Positions 17,475 through 26,051 of a stretch of 49,622 nucleotides of DNA are shown here, in pieces (position 1 is the first letter of the stretch; each line of letters opens with the position of its first letter). The notes beneath the pieces were generated by a model that saw nothing but the letters and a program-made list of their open reading frames with translations, searched no databases and was not told the DNA's origin. The translations under genes were made by a program, and so were the position numbers. Source of the stretch: Halobacteriales archaeon QS_4_69_31 (lineage in GTDB: Archaea > Halobacteriota > Halobacteria > Halobacteriales > Haloarculaceae); assembly GCA_003021655.1 (NCBI GenBank), contig PXRP01000015.1:1-49622 (forward strand). The letters run 5' to 3'.

Positions 17475-19451
17475 GTGAGCACGCGCACGAGCGCACTCGA
17501 CGCCGTGGTGTTCGGGGTGGATGTCCAGAGCGGGGACGTCCGGGGCGATGTCTCGTACGCGCTCGTCGCGTTCGACGGCGAGCACGTCGACCGGGACGTC
17601 GTCTCCCGGCGGAAACTCCGGCGGCTGGTCGCCGACGAGGAGCCGGCCATCGTCGCCACCGACAACGTCTACGAACTCGCCGAGAACAAGGACGCGCTCG
17701 TCCACTTCCTGGGTGAACTCCCCGACGAGACCAGCCTCGTGCAGGTGACGGGCGCCGAGCGGCCAGAGCCGCTCTCGCGGGTGGCCCACCGCCACGACGT
17801 CCCCTACGGCTCGGACCCGATGGGGGAAGCCGAGGCCGCCGCCCGCCTAGCCGCGGGCAACGTCGGCCAGGAGGTGACCGCGTTCACCGACCGCACCGAG
17901 GTCAAGGTCTCGCGGGGCCGCTCGACGGGCAGCGGCGGCTACAGCGAGGACCGCTACACCCGCCGGATCCACGGTTCGGTCAAGAAGCGCGCCCGCGAGG
18001 TCGAGTCCGAACTCGACGACGCGGGGCTGGACTACGAGCGCGAGGTCACCGAGAAGTACGGCGGGTTCTCGAACGCGGTGTTCACCGTCGAGGGGCGCCC
18101 GCAGGACATCCCGGTCTCGAACGAGCGCTCGGGTGACGTCCGCATCGAGGTCGAACGCGTCCGCCGGGACGGCATCGAGTTCCGGCCGCTGGCCAAGCGC
18201 CGCGACCACGTCGTCGTCGGGGTCGACCCCGGGACGACCACCGCCGTCGCCATCGTCGGCCTCGACGGCGAGGTGCTCGACGTCACGAGTACGCGCACGG
18301 CCGACACCGCCGAGGTGACCGAGTGGATCATCGAGCGCGGCCGGCCCGTGGTCGTCGCCGCGGACGTGACGCCGATGCCCGAGACCGTCGAGAAACTCCG
18401 CCGGTCGTTCGACGCCGCGGGGTGGGTCCCCGAGCGCGACCTGCCGGTCGACGTGAAGAAACACCGCACCCGCGAGGAGGCCTACGACAACGACCACGAG
18501 CGCGACGCGATGGCTGCCGCGTTCGGCGCCTACGACCACCACGCCGACCAGTTCGACCGGATCGCCGCGAAGGTCCCGCCCGGCGAGGAGGTCGGGCCGG
18601 TCGTCGCCCGCGTCGTCGCCGGCGAGGAGTCCGTCGAGGCCGTCCTCGCGGACCTGACCGACGACGGCGGGTCCGAGGCCGACGACGACGAGCACGACCC
18701 GGCCGAACGCTCGCCCGAACAGCGCCGCATCGCCGACCTTGAGACGCAGGTCGAGCGCCTCCAGTCACACGTCGAGCGTCTCGAGGAGACCATCGAAGCC
18801 AAGGACGACGAGATCGACGACTACGAGCGGAAACTCTCGGACGCCCGCAGCGAGAGCCGCAAGGAGGCCCGCCGCGACCGCGAGGTCACCCGCCTGGAGC
18901 GGGAGAACCGCCGGCTCGAACGGCAACTCGCGGAGAAAGACGACCGGATCGACGACCTGGAGGGCAAACTCGAACGGCTGAAGGCGCTGTGGAAGCTCGA
19001 CCACTCGAACTTCGCGGACGTCTCCGAGAAACGGGAGGGGCTGGTGCCGGTGAAGGTGGTCGCGCAGTTCACCAGCGACGCCATCGCGGACGCCGACGAG
19101 CGGTTCGGCCTCGCCGAGGACGATACCATCATGTTCCGGGACGCCTCCGGCGCGGGCGCCTCGACCGCCGACAGACTCGTCGACGTCGACCCGCGGCTCG
19201 TCCTCCGGAACGGCGGCCTCTCGGATATCGCCGACGAGATACTGTTCAAACACGACGTCCCCGTCGCGCCCGCCGAGGCGGTCACCGTCCAGGAGGTCGA
19301 CGAACTCGCGGTCGCCCGCGAGGAGGAGGTCGAGGCCGCTATCGAGGACTGGGAACGCCGCGCCGTCGAGCGCGAGCGCGAGCGCAACGCCGAGATGGTC
19401 GACCGCCTCATCAGCGAACACAGGGCGAGCGACCGCGGCGAGAGCGACTGA
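17475..19451 (+). CDS. DUF460 protein: RNase H-like domain with coiled coil
   Basis: This 658-residue archaeal DUF460 protein has an N-terminal domain of unknown role with VFGVDVQSGD. From about residue 245 there is an RNase H-fold-like core: VVVGVDPGTTTAVAIVGLDGEVL, then VAADVTPMP and a late acidic DHERDAMAAAFGAY. Those Asp residues resemble RuvC/RNase H-type active sites, suggesting a nuclease, though activity is not established for the family. Residues 410-510 form a long coiled coil, followed by a C-terminal globular domain. Start is GTG at 17475, shortly after an AT-rich TTTATAG box at 17445-17452. Confidence 0.85.
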   Translation: MSTRTSALDAVVFGVDVQSGDVRGDVSYALVAFDGEHVDRDVVSRRKLRRLVADEEPAIVATDNVYELAENKDALVHFLGELPDETSLVQVTGAERPEPLSRVAHRHDVPYGSDPMGEAEAAARLAAGNVGQEVTAFTDRTEVKVSRGRSTGSGGYSEDRYTRRIHGSVKKRAREVESELDDAGLDYEREVTEKYGGFSNAVFTVEGRPQDIPVSNERSGDVRIEVERVRRDGIEFRPLAKRRDHVVVGVDPGTTTAVAIVGLDGEVLDVTSTRTADTAEVTEWIIERGRPVVVAADVTPMPETVEKLRRSFDAAGWVPERDLPVDVKKHRTREEAYDNDHERDAMAAAFGAYDHHADQFDRIAAKVPPGEEVGPVVARVVAGEESVEAVLADLTDDGGSEADDDEHDPAERSPEQRRIADLETQVERLQSHVERLEETIEAKDDEIDDYERKLSDARSESRKEARRDREVTRLERENRRLERQLAEKDDRIDDLEGKLERLKALWKLDHSNFADVSEKREGLVPVKVVAQFTSDAIADADERFGLAEDDTIMFRDASGAGASTADRLVDVDPRLVLRNGGLSDIADEILFKHDVPVAPAEAVTVQEVDELAVAREEEVEAAIEDWERRAVERERERNAEMVDRLISEHRASDRGESD

Positions 19452-19496
19452 TCGTCGTCCCGAACTCTTTTCCCGCGCGACTGACAGAGCGAACAC

Positions 19497-20276
19497 GTGC
19501 CCCTCCACCGCCGCCAGCTCCTCGTAGCCGCCGGTGGCGCCCTCCCCGCGCTCGCCGGCACCGGCACGGAGACGCCCACCGAGACCGGGCGGAACCACCT
19601 CGCGCACACGCGACCGGTCTACCTCGGCGAGACCGCCCGGGAACTGGCCGTCGCCGTCATCGGGCAACCCGCGGCGGCGGTCCTGTTCGACCTGCTCCGG
19701 GCGGGAGACGCCGGCGAGTACTTCGACACCAGCGTGATGGTACCCGGCGGCGACACGTTCGACGCCGCCGGGGTCTATCCGGACTCAGAGGAGATGGACC
19801 TCTCGACGGGCGTTTCCGACACGACAGGGGACCCGTGGATCTCGGGGCTCCACAGCATGCTTCGTGGCGTCGAGTCGCGAGCGTCCCCCGACCGTTCAGA
19901 CCATCCCGCCCATGCCCATCGAGGCGAGCAGGTTCGAGACCAGTCCGTAGACGACGAGTCCGAGTCCGGCGACGACGAAGGCGATGCCGGCGGCGACGAG
20001 CGGGTCGACCCACGCGAGCAGACCGATCCCGCCCAGCGACACGACTGCGCCCGCGATACCGGCGACGCCGAGTTTGTCGAACATGTCCCCGGGTCAGCAC
20101 GACGACAGGTAAGCCTTGTCAGTCGAGGCCGTGACGGGGTCGAGACAGGTCGACGTCGCGTTCGTCCGCGAGGACTGCCGTCGTGTGGTCGACGAACGAA
20201 ATCGCTTAGTCGTCGTACCCGGCGAACTGGTCGAGGGCGGACTCGAACGCGGTACGGCCGACGGGCAGGAGCGTGA
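19497..20276 (+). CDS. Hypothetical protein with Tat-like N-terminus, 3' end uncertain
   Basis: The frame starts at GTG 19497 with MPLHRRQLLVAAGGALPALAG, a twin-Arg type signal followed by a short hydrophobic stretch, then Thr/Glu-rich residues typical of exported haloarchaeal proteins. The supported coding part runs to about 19895 (...PWISGLHSMLRGVES). Beyond that the frame lies antisense to a convincing small membrane gene and loses protein-like composition. The gene may therefore end early by a frameshift or be truncated. Family not recognised. Confidence 0.4.
   Translation: MPLHRRQLLVAAGGALPALAGTGTETPTETGRNHLAHTRPVYLGETARELAVAVIGQPAAAVLFDLLRAGDAGEYFDTSVMVPGGDTFDAAGVYPDSEEMDLSTGVSDTTGDPWISGLHSMLRGVESRASPDRSDHPAHAHRGEQVRDQSVDDESESGDDEGDAGGDERVDPREQTDPAQRHDCARDTGDAEFVEHVPGSARRQVSLVSRGRDGVETGRRRVRPRGLPSCGRRTKSLSRRTRRTGRGRTRTRYGRRAGA
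19896..20084 (-). CDS. Small two-helix membrane protein, DUF7470-like
   Basis: This 62-residue protein, MFDKLGVAGIAGAVVSLGGI..., consists of two hydrophobic segments with a Gly-rich turn (VDPLVAAGIAFVVAG) and ends in a Gly/Met-rich tail (LLASMGMGGMV). The pattern matches a small haloarchaeal membrane family that I recall as DUF7470; function unknown. Convergent with the preceding Tat-type frame. Confidence 0.7.
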   Translation of the reverse strand: MFDKLGVAGIAGAVVSLGGIGLLAWVDPLVAAGIAFVVAGLGLVVYGLVSNLLASMGMGGMV

Positions 20277-20365
20277 AGCTCTCCGACTCCAGTACCGCCG
20301 TCAAGGCCCGCAACGCGTCGTCGTGCCCGAGTTTGTAGAGACACAGCGAGGCGAGTTCCGAGCAC
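20119..20365 (-). pseudogene. Broken PIN-domain (VapC-like) fragment
   Basis: Read on the minus strand, one frame gives ...LASLCLYKLGHDDALRALTAV..., then FESALDQFAGYDD, a TAA stop at 20206-20208, and then AISFVDHTTAVLADERDVD before ending at TGA 20119. In intact haloarchaeal PIN proteins this part reads like FRQYDDHEFSFTDCTSFAVMEDRGI, so the stop replaces an ordinary codon (CAA or CAG by one change). The N-terminal third and the final catalytic strand are missing. The gene is non-functional in this form. Confidence 0.65.
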
Positions 20366-20380
20366 TCGGGGGGGCGGGGG

Positions 20381-20794
20381 TCAGTACGCGTACTCGACGT
20401 CGACCGAGCGTGCGGCACGGACGAGTTCGGCGATGGCCTCGCGGCGCTGGAGGAGCGTCGTGGTCGGCCCCTCCAGGTCGAAGCGCCCGCCCATCACGGC
20501 ATCGGAGACGTCGACGTCACCGGCCAGCAGGTCCTTCCAGGCGAGGTACGGACCCCGGAGGACGAAGTCGTAGTCGGCGTCGCGGTCGTGGCCGCGGGCG
20601 GCGACGCAGGCGCCGTCGCTGACGACGACTGTCAGCGCGACGGGGTCGCCGGGATAGGCGTCGTCGGGGAGGACCTCGAAGCGAAAGGTCGCCTCGAAGC
20701 CCGCGGCCGCCGCCGCGAACGCCTCGCGGTCGTTGATCGCGGCCTGGAGTCTGTCGGCCCACGCGTCGGCGTCGGTCGGCAACGTCGGCGGCAT
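20381..20794 (-). CDS. SCP2 sterol-binding domain protein
   Basis: This 137-residue protein starts [20 protein letters not shown]. It has the alternating strand/helix layout of the SCP2-like fold ([59 protein letters not shown]). SCP2 domains bind hydrophobic ligands such as lipids; the haloarchaeal ligand is unknown. ATG at 20794 chosen because homologous sequence begins there; the open frame upstream crosses the aIF1A promoter. Confidence 0.78.
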   Translation of the reverse strand: MPPTLPTDADAWADRLQAAINDREAFAAAAAGFEATFRFEVLPDDAYPGDPVALTVVVSDGACVAARGHDRDADYDFVLRGPYLAWKDLLAGDVDVSDAVMGGRFDLEGPTTTLLQRREAIAELVRAARSVDVEYAY

Positions 20795-20924
20795 AGCCCC
20801 GAGTCCGGCGGGCCGCGACTTCACTGTTTGGCTTCCGTCACGGTCGGCTCTTAGGGGCCGAGAACCGCCCGGTCGGCCCTCTCGAAGGGGTGGCGGCGCA
20901 GTCCGCGGGACGGCGCGGCAAATT

Positions 20925-20942
20925 CTGCAAACCTTAAAACGT
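20925..20942 (+). promoter_or_regulatory. TATA element for aIF1A
   Basis: AAACCTTAAAACG stands 25-30 bases before the ATG at 20964, matching a strong haloarchaeal TATA box with a leaderless or near-leaderless transcript. Confidence 0.5.
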
Positions 20943-20963
20943 TTCCCGGTCGAACCAACGGGT

Positions 20964-21251
20964 ATGAGCGACAACGAGGGGCGAACGGACCTCCGCATGC
21001 CGGACGACGACGAGGTGTTCGCCGTCGTCACGGAGATGCTCGGGGCGAACAGGGTCAAGGTCCGCTGTATGGACGGGACGGAACGGACAGCCCGGATCCC
21101 GGGCAAGATGCAAAAACGGATCTGGATACGGGAAGACGACGTGGTGCTCGTCGAGCCGTGGGACTGGCAGGACGAGAAAGCCGACATCACCTGGCGCTAC
21201 GAGAAACAGGAGGCCGACCAGTTGCGAGAGGAGGGACACATCCAGGACTAG
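20964..21251 (+). CDS. eif1A: Translation initiation factor aIF1A
   Basis: This 95-residue OB-fold initiation factor has the family core [45 protein letters not shown] (shown in part), which matches eIF1A/aIF1A and the S1-like surface that binds the 30S A site. A short acidic N-terminus ([17 protein letters not shown]) and a C-terminal helix complete it. The gene lies upstream of the RIO1 kinase gene, a common archaeal neighbourhood. Confidence 0.95.
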   Translation: MSDNEGRTDLRMPDDDEVFAVVTEMLGANRVKVRCMDGTERTARIPGKMQKRIWIREDDVVLVEPWDWQDEKADITWRYEKQEADQLREEGHIQD

Positions 21252-21326
21252 CCGCATGAGTCGACCCGTCCACGGCGAGCGCCCGCCCGCTCTTTTCGCT
21301 CTCGCGCTCGCCGGAGCCGCCGACAC

Positions 21327-22172
21327 ATGACGGAGCACGGCCTCCTCGATACCGACGAGGCGGACATCCCGGGCGACGAGTTCGAGGAGGTCGACCTCGA
21401 AGACACCGCCGCCGACGAGGCCGGTCGCGTCGCCGACCGCGAACTCAACGAGTTCCGCGAGCGTATCAAGGACACCGAGCAGTTCAAGGTCGAGGCGTCG
21501 GTCTTCGACGACGCCACCTACGCCGCCCTCTACAAACTCGTCCAGGACGGCCACATCGTCGCCTTCGGCGGCCCCATCTCGACCGGGAAAGAAGCCAACG
21601 TCTACACCGCGCTGGGCCCCGACGAGACCGAGGTCGCCGTGAAGGTCTACCGGATCAACGCCTCCGATTTCACGGACATGCGGGGGTATCTCGACGGCGA
21701 CCCGCGCTTTCGCGGGATCGGCTCGGACAAGAAGAAGGTCGTCCTCGCGTGGGTCCGCAAGGAGTTCGCCAACCTCGAACGCGCCAGACAGGCCGGCGTG
21801 CGCGTCCCCGACCCGACCGCCGTCCAGCGCAACGTCCTCGTCATGGAGTATCTCGGCACCGAGGCGGGCCGGGCAAAGCGCCTCTCGGAGGTCGATATCG
21901 AGAACCCCGAAACCGCCTTCGAGGTCGTCCGCGAGTACATGCGCCGCCTCCGCGACGCCGGCCTCGTCCACGGCGACCTCTCGGAGTACAACGTCGTCTT
22001 CCACGAGGGCCAGCTGGTCGTGCTCGACCTGGGCCAGGCGGTGACGGTCCACCACCCCAACGCCCGCGAGTTCCTCGAACGCGACTGCGAGAACGTCGCC
22101 GCCTTCTTCGGCCGCCAGGGCCTGGACGTGACCGCCGCCGACCTCCTCGGGTTCGTCACCGGCGACGAGTGA
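21327..22172 (+). CDS. rio1: RIO1-type serine/threonine protein kinase
   Basis: This 281-residue atypical kinase is involved in small-ribosomal-subunit maturation. It has an acidic N-terminal extension (about 45 residues), then the glycine-rich loop FGGPISTGKEANVYTA, ATP Lys in VAVKVYRI, the catalytic loop HGDLSEYN at residues 215-222, and the metal-binding LDLGQAV with Asp234 (the DFG equivalent). All key residues are present. Located just downstream of the aIF1A gene. Confidence 0.93.
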   Translation: MTEHGLLDTDEADIPGDEFEEVDLEDTAADEAGRVADRELNEFRERIKDTEQFKVEASVFDDATYAALYKLVQDGHIVAFGGPISTGKEANVYTALGPDETEVAVKVYRINASDFTDMRGYLDGDPRFRGIGSDKKKVVLAWVRKEFANLERARQAGVRVPDPTAVQRNVLVMEYLGTEAGRAKRLSEVDIENPETAFEVVREYMRRLRDAGLVHGDLSEYNVVFHEGQLVVLDLGQAVTVHHPNAREFLERDCENVAAFFGRQGLDVTAADLLGFVTGDE

Positions 22173-22402
22173 GACGCCGCTCTCCGCCGACACCGGCAGC
22201 GGCGGTTCGGCCGCATAGTATGATTCGTACTAAAATGAAGGCGTGTAGTTTCCACGTTTCCGGGAAGCAGATCCCGTTGGAGACCGATGACAGCCGAATA
22301 GCGGGACGCATAAACGCGTTTCGATTTTTTCTGCTCCTCTCGCCGGCGAATCCACCGCTGAAATCCCAGTATTATTATGGTATGCTCTGTATCTTCGGTG
22401 TG

Positions 22403-22843
22403 ATGAGTGGTGAAGACGGTTCAGGGGATTCTGTATCTTCCTACCTCGGGAACAAGGGTGCGATCGAACTGCTCTGTGAAATCAAACCAAACGGGAGCCA
22501 GTTTACCCAGTTGGTAGAGGAGTCGCCGGTCAGCCGATCGACCGTCTCAACCCGCCTGCAAGAGGCCGAAAAACTGGGATTGTACGAGCGGCACAAGATC
22601 GAGGGGCGAGGCACGTCCCACACCTACCAGTTGACGGAGACAGGCGCAAGACTCCGCATCTACCTCGACCATACCGGGACCACGGAGCGATACCGCACGA
22701 TCAAAGTGTTACGCCAGCAATTCGATGAGGGTGTCGAAGAGTTAACGGGGTGGGCACGGGAGAACGAGGAGAAGTTGGAGCCGCCGGTCGAGGAATGTAG
22801 CTTTCGCCAGCATCTCCGTCGGTACAGCGACTTCAAATCCTGA
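22403..22843 (+). CDS. Winged-helix transcriptional regulator
   Basis: This 146-residue protein begins MSGEDGSGDSVSSYLGNKGA. It has a winged HTH (AIELLCEIKPNGSQFTQLVEE-, SRSTVSTRLQEAEKLGLYER and the wing GRGTSHTYQLTETGARL), followed by a C-terminal helix-rich part. The fold is PadR/MarR/ArsR-like. Third codon positions are noticeably less GC-rich than in neighbours, and the 230 bases upstream are AT-rich, both signs of recent acquisition. An in-frame ATG at 22382 is a possible earlier start. Confidence 0.7.
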   Translation: MSGEDGSGDSVSSYLGNKGAIELLCEIKPNGSQFTQLVEESPVSRSTVSTRLQEAEKLGLYERHKIEGRGTSHTYQLTETGARLRIYLDHTGTTERYRTIKVLRQQFDEGVEELTGWARENEEKLEPPVEECSFRQHLRRYSDFKS

Positions 22844-22847
22844 TGTT

Positions 22848-23432
22848 TCACTCCGAGGATAATCGGTCGGAAGCGGCGAACACGTCGTCCAGAACCCCGC
22901 TCTCGCCCAGTTCGAGGAGGGCACGGTTGAGCAGTTCGCGGACGATGAACTCCTCGTAGTGTTGCGTCTCGCAGTACTTGCAGGGCTTCATCTCGCGGGC
23001 GACGGCTTCGATCTCGTCGCCGTGTTCCGCGTACAGTGTCTCGACCAGCGACTCCAGCTCCTCGGTCGCGGCCGTCTGCGCCCCCGCGAGGGTCTCCTCG
23101 CTGTTCTCGGGAAGGTCGTAGGAGAACACGCGCGTGTTCGACTTGTAGTACTTCCGCGTCCCGCCACCTGCCTCTTCGAGGCGGGCGATCTCGACCATCC
23201 CAGCATCCTTCAGAACGTTCACGTGATGGCGGACGGTCGTCTCGGCCTTGTCCTCGTCGCGCCGCTGGAGTTCCTCGTGGATCTCCTCGATCGTCATCTC
23301 TTCCTCGGCGAGCATGTCCAGAATCTTCGCCCGCACGTCGTTCTCTAGTGCCTTCGCCCTCTCCGGGTCTGTCGTGACGACCTCGCGGATCGGCACGTCG
23401 GATTCGAGTAGAGCCATTTCCTTGTCCCCCAA
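22848..23432 (-). CDS. Winged-helix metal-sensing repressor beside copA
   Basis: This 194-residue regulator has an N-terminal winged HTH (residues about 28-100: RAKILDMLAEEEMTIEEIHEEL then TVRHHVNVLKDAGMVEIARLEE), a helical linker, and a C-terminal Cys pair in MKPCKYCETQH (Cys151, Cys154) that could bind Cu(I) or another soft metal. It is transcribed divergently from the copper ATPase across 119 bases with palindromes, so it probably controls that gene. Start at 23432 or ATG 23417. Confidence 0.85.
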   Translation of the reverse strand: MGDKEMALLESDVPIREVVTTDPERAKALENDVRAKILDMLAEEEMTIEEIHEELQRRDEDKAETTVRHHVNVLKDAGMVEIARLEEAGGGTRKYYKSNTRVFSYDLPENSEETLAGAQTAATEELESLVETLYAEHGDEIEAVAREMKPCKYCETQHYEEFIVRELLNRALLELGESGVLDDVFAASDRLSSE

Positions 23433-23551
23433 CTACGGGAACAACGACGGTAAGAGTAACGCCACGCAGCCAACACTGGTATGAACACCACTATACCATT
23501 ACAATTATCGTCATAACGGTTATGGGGCTCGCGAGTGAAGAGAGAATCAAG
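23433..23551. promoter_or_regulatory. Divergent control region of the copper module
   Basis: This AT-richer region has two inverted repeats: TGGTAT (23477-23482) with ATACCA (23493-23498), and CATAAC-G-GTTATG (23512-23524, perfect arms). The second overlaps the first possible ATG of the ATPase and lies about 27 bases before the better-placed ATG at 23552, where a TATA box would be. Binding by the neighbouring repressor there would block transcription. Confidence 0.55.
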
Positions 23552-25822
23552 ATGGGAACGACACAGAAGCAGTTTAACGTCGGGGGGATGTCCTGCTCGT
23601 TCTGCGCCGAGAGCATCGAGAAGGCATACGACCGCACCGACGGCGTCGAGGATGTGGACGTTAGCCTCGCCCACGAGGAGGTGCTTGTCCGTTACGACGA
23701 TACCCGGTTGAGCGAGGTGGAGGTGACGGACACGCTGCGCGGTCTCGGCTACACTATCCGCGACCCAGATAAGGAGAGGCGGTACGAGGAACAGCAGGCC
23801 GAACTCACAGACGCCAAGCGAAAGCTCCTGCTCGCCGGCAGTGCGTCGATCGCCACGGTTGGGCTGATGCTGTGGATGATCTTCGTGATAGGGCGGTTCG
23901 AGTCCGAGTCACTCGCGATGGATCTCGTGACGCTCGGGCTGGCGCTCGGGACGATGTTCGGCCCCGGTCGCTACATCAAGGAGAAGGCCTACCAGAGCCT
24001 CCGGCGGGGCATCTTTAACCAGCACGTCCTGCTCGAAGCGGGCGCGTTCGCAGGCTTGCTCGGCGGGTTCCTCGGACTGTTCGTTTCTCCGAGCTTCCCG
24101 ACCATCCACTTCTTCGCCGTCTCCGTGTTCATCACCACCTACCACATCCTCTCGGAGTACACCAGCCTCGTCGTCCGCACGCGGGCCTCGCAGGCCGTCC
24201 AGAGTCTCCTCGACCTCCAGCCCGACACGACACGTCGCGTCACCGACGACGGTGTGGAGGAAGTCCCGGTCGACGAACTGGAGGTCGGTGACCGCGTTCG
24301 CGTCAAGCCCGGCGAGAACATCCCCATCGACGGGGAGGTCGTCGAGGGCGAGTCGACCGTCGACGAGTCGGTCGCCACCGGCGAGTCCATCCCGGAAGAG
24401 AAGGCGGAGAGCGACGAGGTGATCGGCGGCAGTGTCAACGAGACCGGCACGCTTCTCGTGGAGGTGACCGCGACCGGTGAGGACGCGTTCTTGAATCAGG
24501 TCGCCAGCGAAATCGAGGAAGCGCGGGCGATGAAGCCCGGCATCATCCAGCTCGCCGACCGCTTACTCAGGCACTTCGTCCCCGCCGTGCTGACCATCGC
24601 CGCGCTGTCGTTCGCGTTCTGGGTGGTCGCGCCGCCCGCATGGGGTGCAGACCCCACCGTCCAGCGCGGTGCGTTCGCGGCGCTCGCGGTGCTCGTCCTC
24701 GGCTATCCGTGTGCGCTGGGGATGGCGACGCCGCTGGCGCTCATCCGGGGCGGCGGCAAGGCCGCCAACCATGGCATCCTGATGCGATCGGGCGACGCCT
24801 TCCAGATCTTCCCCGACGTCGACCATATCGTGCTGGACAAGACCGGCACCATTACCGTCGGCGAACCCTCGGTCAGCGAAGTCGTCGCGCTCGACGGCAC
24901 CGAGTCCGAGGTCTTGGCGACGGCGGCGAGCGCGGAGGCATTCTCAGAGCACCCGCTGGCCGACGCCATCCTCGACTACGCCGACGGTCGAGGCGTTGAC
25001 TACGCCGATCCCGAGTCTTTCGACTCCGTGACTGGGAAGGGCGTCCGTGCGGCCGTCGACGGCGAGGACGTGCTGGTCGGCAAACCCGGTTGGATCGCCG
25101 ATGAGGGCGTCGACCTCTCCGAGGCCGGTGGCGAGATCGAGCGACTCCAGAATCGCGGTTTCACGGTCTCCGGGGTCGTCTACGACGGCGACCTCGTCGG
25201 TCTCGTCGGTATCGGTGACGAGACCAAGGGCGACGCCACCAAGACCGTCCGACGGATGAAAGGCGCGGGCATCACGCCGGTGATGATCACCGGCGACAAC
25301 GAGCGAACGGCCCATTTCGTTGCCGAGGAAGTGGGTATCGAACGCGTGATGGCCGATGTACTCCCGGACGAGAAGCGCGAGGAGATCGGCCAGTTGCAGG
25401 CCGAAGGTCACCGGGTGGCGATGGTTGGCGACGGTATCAACGACGCGCCGGCACTCACGCAGGCCGACATAGGCATCGCCATCAGTGCGGGAACGGACAT
25501 CGCCATCGAGTCTGCCGACATCGTACTGGTGGGCGACCGACTAGACGGCGTGATGGACGCCTACGAGATCGGCGAGGAGAGCTATCGGAAGACCCGCCAG
25601 AATCTCGCCGCCGCGTTCACGTTCAACGGCGTCGGCGTCGCGGCGGCGACGACCGGCCTCGTCCACCCGGTGTTCGCGATGATTGCGATGGTGCTGTCCG
25701 TGTCGGCGGTACTCGCCAACAGTTTCGCGGGCCAGCTCCTCTCCGGTGAAGGGGTCAACACCGAGTTCGCTGTCGAAGACGACGCCGCGGGCGGTGTCGT
25801 AGAGAGGCAGACTGCCGATTAG
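23552..25822 (+). CDS. copA: Heavy-metal P1B-type ATPase, probably copper exporter
   Basis: This 756-residue P1B ATPase starts MGTTQKQFNVGGMSCSFCAE with one N-terminal heavy-metal domain (C-x-x-C). It has an actuator TGES motif (VATGESIPEE), phosphorylation site DKTGTITVGEP (Asp429) and ATP-hinge GDGINDAPALTQADIGIA. The membrane metal-binding motif, normally CPC, is GYPCALGMATP (Tyr385-Pro-Cys): the first Cys is Tyr. Its neighbours, a Cys-bearing repressor and a CopZ-like chaperone, support copper export. An upstream in-frame ATG at 23522 adds 10 residues, but it would lie inside the palindrome. Confidence 0.88.
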   Translation: MGTTQKQFNVGGMSCSFCAESIEKAYDRTDGVEDVDVSLAHEEVLVRYDDTRLSEVEVTDTLRGLGYTIRDPDKERRYEEQQAELTDAKRKLLLAGSASIATVGLMLWMIFVIGRFESESLAMDLVTLGLALGTMFGPGRYIKEKAYQSLRRGIFNQHVLLEAGAFAGLLGGFLGLFVSPSFPTIHFFAVSVFITTYHILSEYTSLVVRTRASQAVQSLLDLQPDTTRRVTDDGVEEVPVDELEVGDRVRVKPGENIPIDGEVVEGESTVDESVATGESIPEEKAESDEVIGGSVNETGTLLVEVTATGEDAFLNQVASEIEEARAMKPGIIQLADRLLRHFVPAVLTIAALSFAFWVVAPPAWGADPTVQRGAFAALAVLVLGYPCALGMATPLALIRGGGKAANHGILMRSGDAFQIFPDVDHIVLDKTGTITVGEPSVSEVVALDGTESEVLATAASAEAFSEHPLADAILDYADGRGVDYADPESFDSVTGKGVRAAVDGEDVLVGKPGWIADEGVDLSEAGGEIERLQNRGFTVSGVVYDGDLVGLVGIGDETKGDATKTVRRMKGAGITPVMITGDNERTAHFVAEEVGIERVMADVLPDEKREEIGQLQAEGHRVAMVGDGINDAPALTQADIGIAISAGTDIAIESADIVLVGDRLDGVMDAYEIGEESYRKTRQNLAAAFTFNGVGVAAATTGLVHPVFAMIAMVLSVSAVLANSFAGQLLSGEGVNTEFAVEDDAAGGVVERQTAD

Positions 25823-26025
25823 GGCGCCACGTCGTAGCCGGCGTCCTCGATGGCGGCCTCGATGTCCTCGTTGGCGATGTCGTCCTCGGCGACGACCTCG
25901 ACGGTGTCGCCCTCGTGGTCGGCGTCGACCCGAGTGACGCTCTCGACGTTCTGGAGGGCGTTCTCGACCGTCTGCTCGCAGCCGTTGCACGACATACCGG
26001 TGACGGAGAGGGTCTTGCGCTCCAT
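25819..26025 (-). CDS. copZ: CopZ-like heavy-metal-associated chaperone
   Basis: This 68-residue HMA domain carries GMSCNGCEQTV (Cys13, Cys16), which binds one Cu(I) between the two cysteines and hands it to CopA. The beta-alpha-beta-beta-alpha-beta pattern is complete. The protein is very acidic. Its stop overlaps the end of copA by 4 bases on the opposite strand, so it has its own promoter. Confidence 0.92.
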   Translation of the reverse strand: MERKTLSVTGMSCNGCEQTVENALQNVESVTRVDADHEGDTVEVVAEDDIANEDIEAAIEDAGYDVAP

Positions 26026-26051
26026 ATCCCTTGATTAGTGCTGCCGGTCAA

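Noticed and set aside
20116..20622. Plus-strand frame opposite the PIN remnant and SCP2 gene.
   Set aside because: Its sequence is Arg-rich noise; the minus strand carries recognisable PIN and SCP2 motifs.
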